Assembly: GCA_027625915.1 (NCBI GenBank) | Contig: JANTQA010000047.1 | Location: forward strand, 13,268,001 to 13,332,000 | Reading direction: 5' to 3' | DNA: 64,000 bases | From: Anaeramoeba flamelloides | Taxonomy: Eukaryota; Metamonada; Anaeramoebidae | Shown here: positions 12,801 to 23,705 of the stretch, one piece after another | Layout: every line of letters begins with the position of its first letter | Numbering within the stretch: position 1 is the stretch's first letter | Program-made: the position numbers and the translations under genes | Notes under the pieces: generated by a model | The model's input: only the letters and a program-made list of their open reading frames with translations | Database searches by the model: none | Told to the model about the DNA's origin: nothing

Positions 12801-15332
12801 GGAAAAAGAAGCTTCTGGATGATAGAAATCAAGTAATAAACTAAATTCCAAAAATTTGGACACGGTTTAAACGTTTGAAAGAATCGTAATACTCCACTTT
12901 ATATTCAATTTGGGAATAATTTTGATTTTACAAACTATTTCATTTTTTATCTTTTTTGTTTTGTTTTCATTTCCTTTTTTCCAGTTAGGTAATCTGTTTT
13001 GTTAGATCTGGAATTTTTTTTTCGATGATTGATAGAAGGTTAGTGTTGAGTTTGTTAAATTGGAAAATCACATACAAGTTGTCGATGCGATCTTATCGTT
13101 TGATCTATCAACAATTGTTGATGAAATTTCAACAAATTAACCAATACATTTTTTGTTCCGCTCGTTTCATTATTTTGGACACACCAATTTTTTTTTTTGA
13201 GTTTTATATTTTTTTCTTTTATTTGGATGAAAATGATTACTTATAAAAACATTAATACTCCGTTTACTTGTATGTGGTTTTATATTAAGTTTGTAAAAAT
13301 ATAATAAATTGAGTGTTATTTTTGCCTATTTTTGATTTTGGGTGTGTACAAATTTTTGGAACGGGGTTTACATTCAAAATTTCAGACTTTTAGTTGTATA
13401 ATGATTGGTAAACTTTTGAATTGTGTTCGCATTTACTAAAATTGTAAAGTGTTCATTAAATTTGCCTCTTGGTTGCTAAATGGCGATGCAGCTGTTCCAA
13501 CACTACCGCGGAAAGTTATAAGACCGAGAGATTAATTATCTATTCTAAAATTGTCTTTTATGAAATAGAAAATTCAATTTTCATCCTAAGAGAAAAATTT
13601 TTTTTTTATCTTACTTCATTCGAGTTATTTTTTTTTATAAAAACCAAAACCAAAAATTAGATTTTAACAAAGATAAGAAATCACAGAAAAAAAGAAATCA
13701 CAGAAATCACAGAAACCATAGAAATTTAAAAGTATTTTACGATTATTACTTTTAAAATTGTAAAAACCCTGAGATTTTTTAAATTTTGGAAATTGAAGAA
13801 TCCCCGTTAATGAAAGTTTTTTTCTGAATTTGTTTGTCAATTTCTAAAACCAAAGGAACCAAAGGAACCAAGAAATGGATAACATATTTTTAATCTTCTA
13901 TTCTAAATTTTATGGTTTATGATAAACTTTCAGAACTAATTTTATGATTTATTAATACAGGATACAATTTTATAATAAAAAATCAATTTTTATGTGTTTT
14001 GAATTTTCACGGTAGGGTCGGAACTGCTCTAAAAAAGTTCGAACTAAAAGTTTTCCAAGTGTTATTCATGTTACTTAAAACGGGTGAATTGTACAGTTTG
14101 GATCCCACTTTAGAAAACCTTTCGTTCAGGTTTTGTTAAAAAAACTGTAAAACATAAAAAGAAAATTTATTTTTATAAAAAACAATGACTAAAATTAAAT
14201 TTCAATTGAAAAAAAATCATTAAAACTTGAACGTATTTTTCGATTACGACTTTTAAATTGTTTAAATCGGAGATTTTTACAATTTTGGAAAATGAAGATC
14301 AGCATTAATGAAAGTTTTTTTTATCTAAATTGTTTCTCAATTTCCAAACAAAAAAAACCAAAAAATTGATAAAATAAATTTTTTTGATTTAAAATTTACA
14401 TTTTACCATTTAAAATAGCCTTTCAGAACCCTTTTTCGGATTTATTATAACAACTGAAATTTTTATAATAGAAAATCAGTTTCTGTGTGTTTTGAATTTT
14501 CATGGTAGGACTGGTGCTGCTGTATAATATTTTCACGAGAAAAATATAAAAAACACTTGGATTTATTGGTTGTAACAAGTTGTTTTTGAAATGATTTAAC
14601 GATCGGTTTGTTAGATTTAGAATTTCCATCTTTACAAAATGAGTAAACGTTCTCGTTTAATCACAAAAAATAAAAAAAGCATCAAAGAACTTTTGTATTG
14701 GATCGAATAAAAAAAAAAAATAAAAAAAAAATAAAAATAAAGTAAGTGGGAAGAAGACAAACCTTGTTTAAAATTTCTCTGATAATAACACTTTTGTCAC
14801 TACTTGATCCTTGTCTGATTATTCTCAACAAATTCTTTAAATTATCTTTATGGAGATAAGAAAAAGTATCTAATTTGACTTTACTTAATTTGCGATCAAT
14901 CTGTATTTGTAATTGTGTACACTGCTCTTCTTTTAAAAAGCATAAGACGTATTCCGATCCGACCAAATATTTAAAGTGTATGTTTCTTTTGTTGCTTATT
15001 AAGTATTTAATATCGGGGCTTAATTGGATAATGATGTGATCATGGTTAATCGTTATTTGCCTTGGCTTGCGGTGCTTTTCTTTGGTTTTAATTGAGCCCC
15101 TGTGCCACAAGCACGGCTCGTCAAGTGGTGGTTTGCCTAAAATTGAGGAGTTTGGGATCTGAAAATCATTGGCAAATTGTTGGCGAGCCTTTTTTTTTAC
15201 AGACGCGATTTTGATCCCAAAATTACGAGATGTGTTTCCGCTAACAACAGTTAAAGTTCCTACACAGACAAAGATCCAAGATTTCCCCTGCTTGTGTTGA
15301 TACAGTCGAACCAAATAATTTATCGACTTCAT
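6871..15332 (-). CDS. Protein phosphatase 4 regulatory subunit 3 (SMEK/PP4R3-like), two exons
   Basis: Proposed join is exon 1 15332-14763 and exon 2 10053-6871, giving 1250 residues. In this family the subunit targets the PP4 catalytic core to substrates in the nucleus. Exon 1 carries an N-terminal PH/EVH1-like domain (residues about 5-140; strands around VRLYQ, GTLTVV, YVLCFL). Exon 2 carries the SMEK helical region: LEYLFEFII, then the signature-like LFEYDP near residue 245, matching the family's HHLYEII...LEYDP. The intron is phase 0 on both sides (AAG|GTTTGT donor, TTAG|GATCAG acceptor). The joined helix pair (ILNK-DQIKLLLNFF) continues the family pattern, and this is why the two pieces are linked. 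From about residue 840 the protein is Asp/Glu then Lys/Arg/His low complexity. The start is the only ATG before the EVH1-like strand. Family call is strong; the 4.7-kb intron is inferred. Confidence 0.85.
10880..11350 (+). repeat. Degenerate AT-rich minisatellite
   Basis: Units of roughly 50-75 bp recur with the core CACAGGATCTTATTGACAAA or variants (CATAGGATATAATTC, GAGAGGATCTTCATATG), separated by A-runs and AATTCAAAAA. Two near-copies of TTGTGAAATTTCACTTC open the block. The periodicity is loose and was read by eye. Confidence 0.4.
11934..11946 (+). repeat. SINE target-site duplication, 5' copy
   Basis: TTTGGATTTTTTT, identical to 12327-12339 immediately after the SINE poly-A tail. Confidence 0.8.
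11947..12326 (+). mobile_element. tRNA-like SINE with perfect 13-bp TSD
   Basis: A 380-bp unit stands out by higher GC. Near its 5' end is a pol III promoter-like pair: an A-box-like TGGGCAAGTGG at 11959-11969 and a B-box-like GGTTCTATTCC at 12002-12012 (one mismatch to GGTTCGANTCC). The region can form a weak tRNA-like fold. A roughly 300-bp unique body follows and ends in 14 A. TTTGGATTTTTTT lies exactly on both sides (11934-11946 and 12327-12339). The head, A-tail and TSD together define a SINE. The body shows no visible similarity to the 3' ends of the LINEs here, so its partner LINE is unknown. No second copy was seen in this window. Confidence 0.8.
12327..12339 (+). repeat. SINE target-site duplication, 3' copy
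   Basis: TTTGGATTTTTTT directly after the A-tail. The exact match to 11934-11946 fixes both ends of the SINE. Confidence 0.8.
13725..14535 (+). repeat. Direct duplication of an about 310-bp block inside the PP4R3 intron
   Basis: Blocks 13725-14030 and 14222-14535 align throughout. Shared landmarks in order are CGATTA..ACTTTTAAA, ATTTTGGAAA, TTAATGAAAGTTTTTTT, CAATTTC, and TGTGTTTTGAATTTTCA followed by a GGTAGG context. They have diverged by many substitutions and small indels, so the duplication is old. No coding function is seen. Confidence 0.65.
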
Positions 15333-18300
15333 TTTTTGAATCTGTTATATACAACTGTTGGATGTATGCAATCTATAAGAATTGGTTTGTTTTTTTTTGT
15401 TTTTAAATTTTACTGATAAAGGGGAAAACAAAGAAGGAAATTTATGAAAAAAAATAAATATTTGCTTCCTTTGCAGAAAAGAGCTTAAAAATTGACTTTT
15501 TGGAAGAGGGTGATTTAAAAAAATCGATCTGAAGATTACACACTGTAATTTAAAAAATAGCTTTAAAGGTTAATTTCAATTAGCCAATTGAAATCTCTTT
15601 TTTATTTTTCTCAGATTCGAATACTTTTCACTTTTTAATAAATTAGGGTTTTTAGTTTTGTTTTCTTGATATTTATTATTAGGGGTTAAACAGTGCAGTA
15701 TAATTTTGTTTCAAGTAATATTTTCTCTGAAAGATATAGTGAGGTGTTTAAAACATATTTTTTTTACTATTTGTTCATTTGTGTTTGGAAAAAACAACAA
15801 AGAATTTAAGTGATGAGTGCCTATCATGTGTAAGTCGAAAATTAAAATAAATTGTTATTGGGTATAAATTGAAATAAGTGATCGGTGTCTCAAATGTCTC
15901 TTAAAAATACTATTATTAAAATAATACAAATAGCTGATTGAATTAATTAAAAATGATCACTCATCTCAAAAAAATATCAACCTTTTCAGAAAAAAATTTC
16001 CATATTTAAAGGTCACAACATCAATATTCAGATCTTCAAAATTGAAAAATATTTTTCCAAAATTTGTTGAGAAAAAGATTAATCTGTTAAAAAATTCAAT
16101 TTTTTTAAAAAATTTTAATAATTAATTCTGAGATTTATTTTATAATATTAATTTTTACCAATTCGAAAAATATATTGTTTGTTAAAATTAGCTTGATAGA
16201 AAATGAAAAAGACTAATAACCAGTATTTCTGTTTTTTAGGTTGATACTTATTGAGTCAAATCTTTCAAATTAAAATATTAATAAAATAATTACTTTTGGA
16301 AATTCTAAATAAAATTATTAAAAACTGGAATACTGTATTTTTTTTCTGTTACTATTAATGGAGTGGTAAGGAATTAAAAAAAAAAATTCTAAAAGGAAAA
16401 TTTTTACTCTTATTTTCCAATTAAAAAATGAAAATTTTGAGTTCACATTCAAAAATATTTTTTTATAGTTTATTTGAAAATAATCCAAAGATCTTTACAA
16501 CATCTTTTAGAAATGATATTTTAAGACAATAAATTAAACTTGCTTAGATAATTCAAATATAAAATTTTTATTATGCTAATTTGATTGTAACATCTATAAT
16601 GAATATTCATTTTGGAACTTGAAATAAAAAATTTTCATTTGTTAATTGGAAAATAACAACAATAGTTATCTTTAGCAAAAAATCTAATAATTATTTCTTT
16701 TTTTAAATATTGATTTGGAATGTTAATTCAATAAAATTACCTTGAAATTATCTCAAACACTAAACTTTTATTTAGAGTTTTTTATTCTAGTATTAATACA
16801 GGCAAGATTATAACTCATTAGATATCTTTATTTTAAACAGGGGAAACAAATAATATTTTAAATAGAGACAAGGAAAAGAGAAAGAAAAGCAAGAAATATA
16901 AGAAATTCAGGATTTATTGGTAAGCGTTATGTGCTCAAGTGATCTTAATCTGTTAAAGAGGGGGTTTTGAATTTACGCAATTTTTGACTCCTAATTCAAA
17001 GAGTAGTCAAAAGAAATTTTTAATTACAGTCATTAGAAGTATTTTAAACTCATTCAGTTTTCTGAAATATAAGAAATTCAAAAATAATAAAAAAACGGAA
17101 AAACTTTGAAAAATTTTTTGATACACCTAATAGTAAATTATTATTTTAGTTGTTACCTTTGCTGTCAAACAATTCAAATTTACTATCAACACTAATAAAC
17201 CCGTTTAATTAATTAACTACTTGATATAAGTTGATCCCAACCTGCTACATTATTACTACACAACCAGAAGTAAAAACATGTAAAAACTAATTACATAAAA
17301 AGAAGTAAAATTACAACCGCTATTTCTCTACTTCAAACACTTTGCCAAAAAAAAATAGAATCGTATCTTTAATTATTTAACTTCCAATCTACCATTTTTA
17401 TTAAAAAAAAAAACAAAAAAAATATTTAAAAAAAATTACTTTTAATGGCAAGAAAAAAAAATGGAGACTCAAAAAAAGTAAATTAAAATAGAATAAAGTA
17501 TCTAATAATTTATTTTTTAATAATATATTTTTCCACAGAATTTAAATTTTTGAATCTGAATACAATTGACTTTTACTTTCAAAAGACTATTTTTTTAGAC
17601 CTCTATAACACACTAACTGCCCAACAAATAATAAAAAAAGTCCCCAACTTCTCTTCTTATACTTTTAGATCAAACTCTTCTTGGAAGAAAATCCATCGAT
17701 AAAAAATGTTTACAGAAAAAAAAAGTCTTTTTTCTTAAATCCAAATATACATTTATTAAAATAATAAAGCTTTCTTTAGTTAAAAATGTTTTTAATCAGG
17801 TAAAAATCTCTTTTATTTCTAACCTACCTACCCTAAGAATATTTGCCCATCAATAAATATCCATTCTCAGGATTAAAATAAAAATAATAAAACAAAACAA
17901 AATAAAATACCAATTAAAACAAGATTTTATTACTTTAATCAAAAATATAAAAATTTTTTTTTTGTTTTTTGTTTTTTGAATTTTGAAGAATTTTTAAAAA
18001 GTAAAAATTCTAAAAAAATAAATTAAAATGAAGAATAAAAATATAATTTTCAATTATTGGTCGAAAATATATCGAAATATCTCATATAAATCAACAACCC
18101 AACATTAATATTTTATTAATATTAAATCTATGAAGAGATCATTGAAAGATCTATTTGTCTCTAAAAAAGATAAATAGATATTATTAAAACAAAGATATAA
18201 AATACTATATATATATATATATTCTATTAAAATCTAATAAAGATCTTAAAAAAAAATCCTAATGAAAAAAAAAAAAAAATAACATTAAATTAAATATAAT

Positions 18301-18355
18301 TATTTTTTGAAAAAAAAAAAATAATTTGAATTTTTGTTTTGAAATAACTTTTGGT
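15333..18355. other. 3-kb intergenic region between two minus-strand genes
   Basis: AT-rich with poly-A/T runs and a short TA repeat near 18210. It must hold the PP4R3 promoter and 5' UTR at its left side and the Rxt3-like 3' UTR at its right side. No gene or recognisable element was seen. A weak tRNA-like string near 16940-16990 was rejected. Confidence 0.5.
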
Positions 18356-21300
18356 TTAATTTTCATTTTTATTTAAATTTCGAGTTTGATTTTTCTTACA
18401 CCAAAAGAATTTGATTGGTTCTAACATAAAGTCTCCAAATAGAATGCAATTATTTGACCATATGATTTGTCCCCAAAATAAATTTTGTTTTATAATTTTG
18501 ATTTTTTTTTGCTCCATAGGTATGTTTATTGGATGTAAAATGCTGTGATAATGATAAGTTTCTGGGTTTAAGACTTGTGTCAATTTAAAAAGCCCATTTT
18601 GTTCGAAGGATAATTCAAATCTTTTTTCTGCTGTTTCTAAATAAAGAACTTGGCTTCTAAATTTATAATATGTTTGATCTTTGTTTTGAAATCCAAAATC
18701 ACAAAGGTAATCCGTTGAATAAGACAAACTAGAATTTTAAATTAAATTGAGAAGAAAAGCATTATTATTTAATTAAAGAAAAGGTAAAAAATAAAAAATA
18801 CAATTTCCAAATTAGACAAAATATAATGAATGGGAAAAAAATTATTAAAATAATTCTTTAAGAGAACACAAAAATTGTGTTTAGATAAATAGCAATTAGT
18901 TTTTTTTTGTTTTCTTGAAAAAAAAAATATTATTTTATTCTTGAGGAAAAAGTGTAGATTACAATCCAGTCGAAATGTACTTATACTTAAATTCCCTGAA
19001 AGAAATTGTAGTGTAAAATCATAGATTTCACGATTATTATTTAATGAAAATAATTTTAAACGATCACCATCTAAATTTAATTAATTAAGGTTTTAATTCT
19101 TTTAATTTGTTTTAGAAATATTAATCTATCATTTTTATAGGAAGGACAGACCCATAAAAAGCAATCAATATTTTATATCACAGCCATTTTAAAAAAGTGA
19201 TTACTTCTTTAATAAAATTCATAAATAAAAATTCCTGTTTAGACAATTAAGTAAATGTCCAAAATTTTAGGATTGTTGAGCTTGATGGATATTTAAATAT
19301 TTTTGAGTTTTTTATTATTCTTCGGAATTCGGGAAGTGCCGTAGAGTGCAGAAGAGTGCATTAGAATGCCGTAGAGTGCCGTCAAGTGCCTAGCTTTTTT
19401 TTTAATTTAAGAAATTAAAAAAAAAATAATGACACTTCTAACTTATAGAATTCAATAACTCATTATATTTATAATAAAAAAATATTATCTTTTTGAGGAT
19501 TTAGAAAATAAATATTATCTAATGAGTTATTGGTATTGTTTTTTTTTTTTAGAATATACACTTGTTTCAATAACCCGTGTTGTCTTGAATAAATTTTGTT
19601 TTCCAGACTTTATTATTTTTTTTTTTCAGACTTTAACTGTTGTTTTCCCATGTTTTGGGTTTTTAATTGTTGTTGAAAATGAAAAGTTTTCAAGATTGTG
19701 TTTGTTTTTACAAGACGAAGTCTACCTTGACAATAATACTTTCATTCTCGCATAAATAGATGAAAATTTATTTATAATTCAAAGATCCCTAAAAATATTT
19801 TTTTCTTCTAATTGAATGAAAAACCAAAAGATCTTGATATAATCCAATGAGTACTAACATTTTTAAAGATCTAATTCTCTCATTATTAAACTCTTTGAAA
19901 AAGAATTTATTTTCAAATGGATTTTACCCAAGACTCTGGTAGAAAATTTTTAAATAGTATAAAATTTCAGTTAATTAACTTTTTTTTTCAATTCTGGAAT
20001 ATTGCTTCATTTAGGATTCTTGTATCACCCAATATATAACATAAAAAAGAACGTCGTAAATAAATAAAAGTTCACCGATTACAAGAGATGATTATAAGGC
20101 TATTGGATAAAGGTAAAAATTGAAAATAAAGTGAAATTTTTGGATTATTTCTTTTTTCAAAAAACTTGAAAATTTTTGAAATCATTTTTGTCCATTTAGA
20201 TAGATATAAAACAGTTTTTCAGAAAAATCTGTATCTCTTTGTTGTTTTTTTTCGATCAAACTGAAAGATTTGGTGGTTGTGGATTTTGGTGACAGGTTTG
20301 TTTAAATTTGTCTGAGTTAGTTCAAAAATAGGGTGATTGAACTTGGAAGGTTGTAGAAAAATGATTTTACAAAATGATTTCATGTAAATACTGTTTGGTT
20401 TGGAAAGTGCAAGGTTTTACTGAACTGTATTTTTCAAAAACAGAAACAAACAGTTAACCAAAAAAAAAAACGTATTGAAAAAAAAAAATAAAAATAACAG
20501 TTATTTACAAAAACAACACAAAAAATTTTGATAAGCACAAACACGTGTTATTGAAACAACTGTATCTCTTTCAAACATATTTCTATTTTTTTTTCGATAT
20601 ATGGAATAGAAATACCAGAAACAATTAGTTCAGGATAATATCAACGATTTATTGCTAAAGATTGTATTTTTTTAAATAACAAAAAAAAAATTCACTGTAA
20701 AATTAACTCTTTAAGTAGAATCATAATATTTCTTTTCCTTAAGGTGATAGTTCCTAAGAAGACGAAAGAGTTGTTAGAAGATTTTTTTACATTGCACTCT
20801 CAAATTAAATTGGCACCTGTAATTTTTGAAATTTTTTTTTTTTATTCTATGACAAAAGGAAATAATTTCTTTTTAAAAACTTTTTTTTGATCAAAAATGA
20901 TTAAAATATTATCCAAATTTAAGAATACACAAAGAATTTACAATTCAACCATATATTTCTAAAAATGGCCATTGTAATTACATCTTTATTATTTTTTTCT
21001 CTTTAGTGAAAAATGAAAAAATTTTCAAAGTACAAAATGATTTTTTTTTTGATTTTTAACTTTAAAATTTCAAATCAATAGAATCTTATTTTAATTTAAT
21101 AATCGAATAAAAATTCAAAAAATAAAAAAAAAAAAAAAAAACTCTTTTCCCAAAATTTTTATCCAGTAATAATTTGAGAGATTTTATTCCAGAATTTTTA
21201 ACCCTTTTTTAGATTTTTCTAAAGTTTTTTAATTTTTCTAAAGTTGTTAATTGTCCGAAGAAATATAAAATAAATTAATATGATGTCTTAAAAGAGATAA

Positions 21301-23705
21301 TCCGATTCAAGATAAAAGATCATCTTATTTTCAAAACACGATTAAAGAAATATTTTTTTTTATTTTGTTTTATCACCAAAATATTTTTTTTTAAAAAAAA
21401 ATGAGACTAATTTTTTCATTTTAAAATGCGTTAATTATTGAAAAAGAGTTTAAGTTATACAATTAGATATAATCTTTGAAATCGATAATAATGTAATATT
21501 AAAAAAAATATAAAAATCTTGAATTAATTTCCTAGTGGTCTTTTTGTGATTAAAGTGGCAGATAAAAAAATATTAAAAATTTGAAAAAAAAAAAAAAACA
21601 AATATTTACCAAGGTTCATTAGACAAAGAGTATAATATACTTTGTGTAGAAAAAGAGTTTTCAACTTGGGCTGTGTTTTGGTTTTTCTTATTATCACTGA
21701 TTGACAATTCGGTGAATAAATTCGCATCAAGGGCCTTTTCGTTATTGGAATGAAAGTCTGTTTTAAGGAACTGTTCGGAGCCGCACTTTTCCCATATCGA
21801 TAGCAGGATTGATTTTTTTCTCATAAAATGGTCCAGTTGCTCTTGGTTTGGATGGCCATTGCCCTTGCCCCTGTTTTTGCTTTTGGCTTTGCTTTTGTTT
21901 TGTTTGATGAAATGTTTGGAATTTTTCAAAAAGGAACAAAAATTATTTTGTGTCTCATGGATTTCCTCTTGGATTTCAGGATCTGAATTATAAAATTGAT
22001 TTTCGTCGTCTTTATTCTTCTTCGACTTATTTTTCAATTGTGCCTTGTCATTTAAAATTTCCTCATCATTCTGTTGTAAGAGAACTAAATTAGGTAAGGA
22101 CACGGAATTAGTGATTTGAACTCTATTTGTTTTTTTCTTTTTTTTTTTTTGTTTTTCCCGTTTGATCTTTTTTTTCCTGTATCGTTTTTTTTTTTTTAAT
22201 TTGTTTAGGCCTTGTTTGTGCTTGTGCTTTTCCTTTTGTTTATGTTTTTGTTTATTTTTCTGCTTTTGCTTTTGTTTATGTTTTTGTTTATATTTAGATT
22301 TATGTTTATGCTTTTGCTTTTTCTTCCTTTTTTTCTGGGTTTTCTTTTGATGCAAATCTAAACCAAAATCCGATTCGGATTCGGATTCTGTTTCTAAAAT
22401 TGAATTTGATTCCGAATTTAAATTCGAATAAGAACTGGAATTCAAATACGAATTCGCTGAGGGGGAAGAAAGATAAGATTCTGATTCAATATTCGAATAA
22501 GTGTCTGTGTTTATGTCCCCAGATTTATTCTTTGTTTGTAAGTCAGATATTTGGGACTGGGAATTGGAATTGCTTCCAGACTCTTCATTGGAGCTTGAAT
22601 TTGAAGAGTATTGACTTTTCATTTTTGTGGATCTTTTAAATTTTTTATGTTTTCTTTTTCTATTCAAAATTCTCAAATCATTAATTTTCTTTTTATTTTT
22701 ATGATTCTTATTTTTATTCTTATTATTTTTGTTGTGATGACGTTTACGATGACGGTGGCGGTTATGGTTCTGTGAATATAATTTTTTGGATTTTTTTTTT
22801 AAGGTATTCTTTTTGTTTCTTTTGAATTTAAGATTTTTTTTTTGTCCATCTTCTTCTTCTTCATCTTCTTCCTCGTCACCTTCTTCTTCTTCTTCGTCTT
22901 GCTCCTCTTCCTCATCATCACCCTCATCCTCTTCATCTTCATCTTCATCTTCATCTTCCTCCTCACCCTCATCCGCATTCTCTTCGTCTTCTTCAAGATT
23001 TTTTCCAACTTTGATCCGAAATTGTTTTGATTGAATAATATATTTCTTGTTTTTTTGGCTTCGTGTTTTTCTGGTAATTTTTTGAGTTTGGTTTTGAACA
23101 GAAGTCGAAGAATCATGCAAATTACCCATATTTGGGTTATTTTGGGAGTGTTCTAATATTTTTCCATTTTTTTTGTTTTGGTGAATAAACTCCCTCAGCT
23201 GCGGGACAGTCCAAAAAGTCGAGGGTACTTTTTCTTGATCATTTATTATTTCAACCGATTTTGCAAAGAAACATGTGCCTTTTAATTTTGAAGAGTACCT
23301 CGATCGGATCCCATTTTTCCTTTTCATTGCATAGGAAGGTGGCTTGACGTCAATAAAACAGATCGTCACCAGTAACCCAACGGGGTTGACAGCAGTTTTA
23401 TTTGGAATGAATGTTGATGAGTGAATCAAAAAGGCAACCAAGTCAGAATTGCTACTGTAGTAAGTGTTCCAATTCCAAACCCACCTGTTTTTGACCTGCT
23501 CGTTTTCAAATGTTAAGCAATAACCGGGTATAAAAAATAAAAATTCAGAACAATTCCGAGACTTTTCACCAACAATCTCACATAACGAAGATAAGGTCAA
23601 TTCCGAATAATGAAACGGTCCAATAAACCCGTTTTGAGTGATTTTTCCTTTGGTTTGTCCAACGTTTGAAAGTGTTTTATTACGTGTTTTTTGTGAAGTG
23701 TCCAT
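18356..23705 (-). CDS. Rxt3-like histone deacetylase complex subunit, two exons
   Basis: Proposed join is exon 1 23705-21610 and exon 2 18728-18356, giving 822 residues. Rxt3 is a subunit of the fungal Rpd3L histone deacetylase complex; role and nuclear location here are inferred from the family. Exon 1 residues about 50-165 show the Rxt3 pattern: a Trp-rich strand, then SDLVAFLIHSS, then a strand ending RKNGIRSRYSS and FFAKSVEII, like the family's SD.VA.LIHSG...NGI.SR...Y.VES.E. A large low-complexity centre follows (acidic about 235-295, then Lys/His/Asn/Ser/Gln-rich). Exon 2 has a second conserved-looking segment (YSTDYLCDFGF, LYLETAEKRFELSF). The donor TTG|GTAAAT and acceptor TCTAG|T match in phase (2+1) and join SNEP to CLSYST. 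If unspliced, the protein would stop after NEPW at about 699 residues. The start is the Met before DTSQKT. Confidence 0.75.
18925..19500 (-). mobile_element. LINE 3' relic interrupted by a decanucleotide/hairpin module
   Basis: It aligns with the 3' end of the LINE at 2810-3310, including the terminal A-rich tail, the AGTGTA hairpin (one arm decayed), CATAGATTTCACGATTATTA and GGAAGGACA.ACCCATAAAAAG. The match resumes at AGAATTCAA.AACTCATTATA after an insertion at about 19316-19432. More diverged than the 2.8-kb copy. Confidence 0.75.
19316..19432 (+). repeat. Decanucleotide array plus foldback, inserted in the LINE relic
   Basis: Six 10-bp units fill 19331-19390 exactly: GGGAAGTGCC, GTAGAGTGCA, GAAGAGTGCA, TTAGAATGCC, GTAGAGTGCC, GTCAAGTGCC. 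A poly-T/AATT...AATT/poly-A foldback follows directly. LINE homology flanks both sides, so the module is an insertion. The same array/foldback order recurs at 27811, 28876 and 35200. Confidence 0.75.

Larger units (their letters stand above)
10054..14762 (-). other. 4.7-kb PP4R3 intron loaded with repeats
   Basis: The donor is GTTTGT and the acceptor CTTAG. No exon-like frame is visible inside on the minus strand. Contents are A/T runs, a degenerate minisatellite (10880-11350), a SINE (11947-12326) and a duplicated about 310-bp block (13725 and 14222). A short GC-richer patch at 13465-13530 contains CTACCGCGG; I could not identify it. Confidence 0.6.
18729..21609 (-). other. 2.9-kb Rxt3-like intron
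   Basis: It contains a LINE relic (18925-19500) interrupted by a decanucleotide/hairpin module. The rest is A/T runs; the open frame 19522-19755 plus is within chance expectation. Additional small exons cannot be excluded. Confidence 0.5.

Noticed and set aside
13465-13530. GC-richer patch as a small structured RNA gene
   Set aside because: I could not fold it into a tRNA or match spliceosomal RNA signatures.
16930-16995. tRNA-like string (GTGCTCAAGTG ... GGGGTTTTGAATTT)
   Set aside because: No acceptor or anticodon stem forms and there is no A-tail or TSD, so neither a tRNA nor a SINE can be supported.
22162-23034. Plus-strand Cys/Phe-rich and poly-Ser frames opposite the Rxt3-like gene
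   Set aside because: Antisense shadows of Lys/Gln/His and Asp/Glu repeats.
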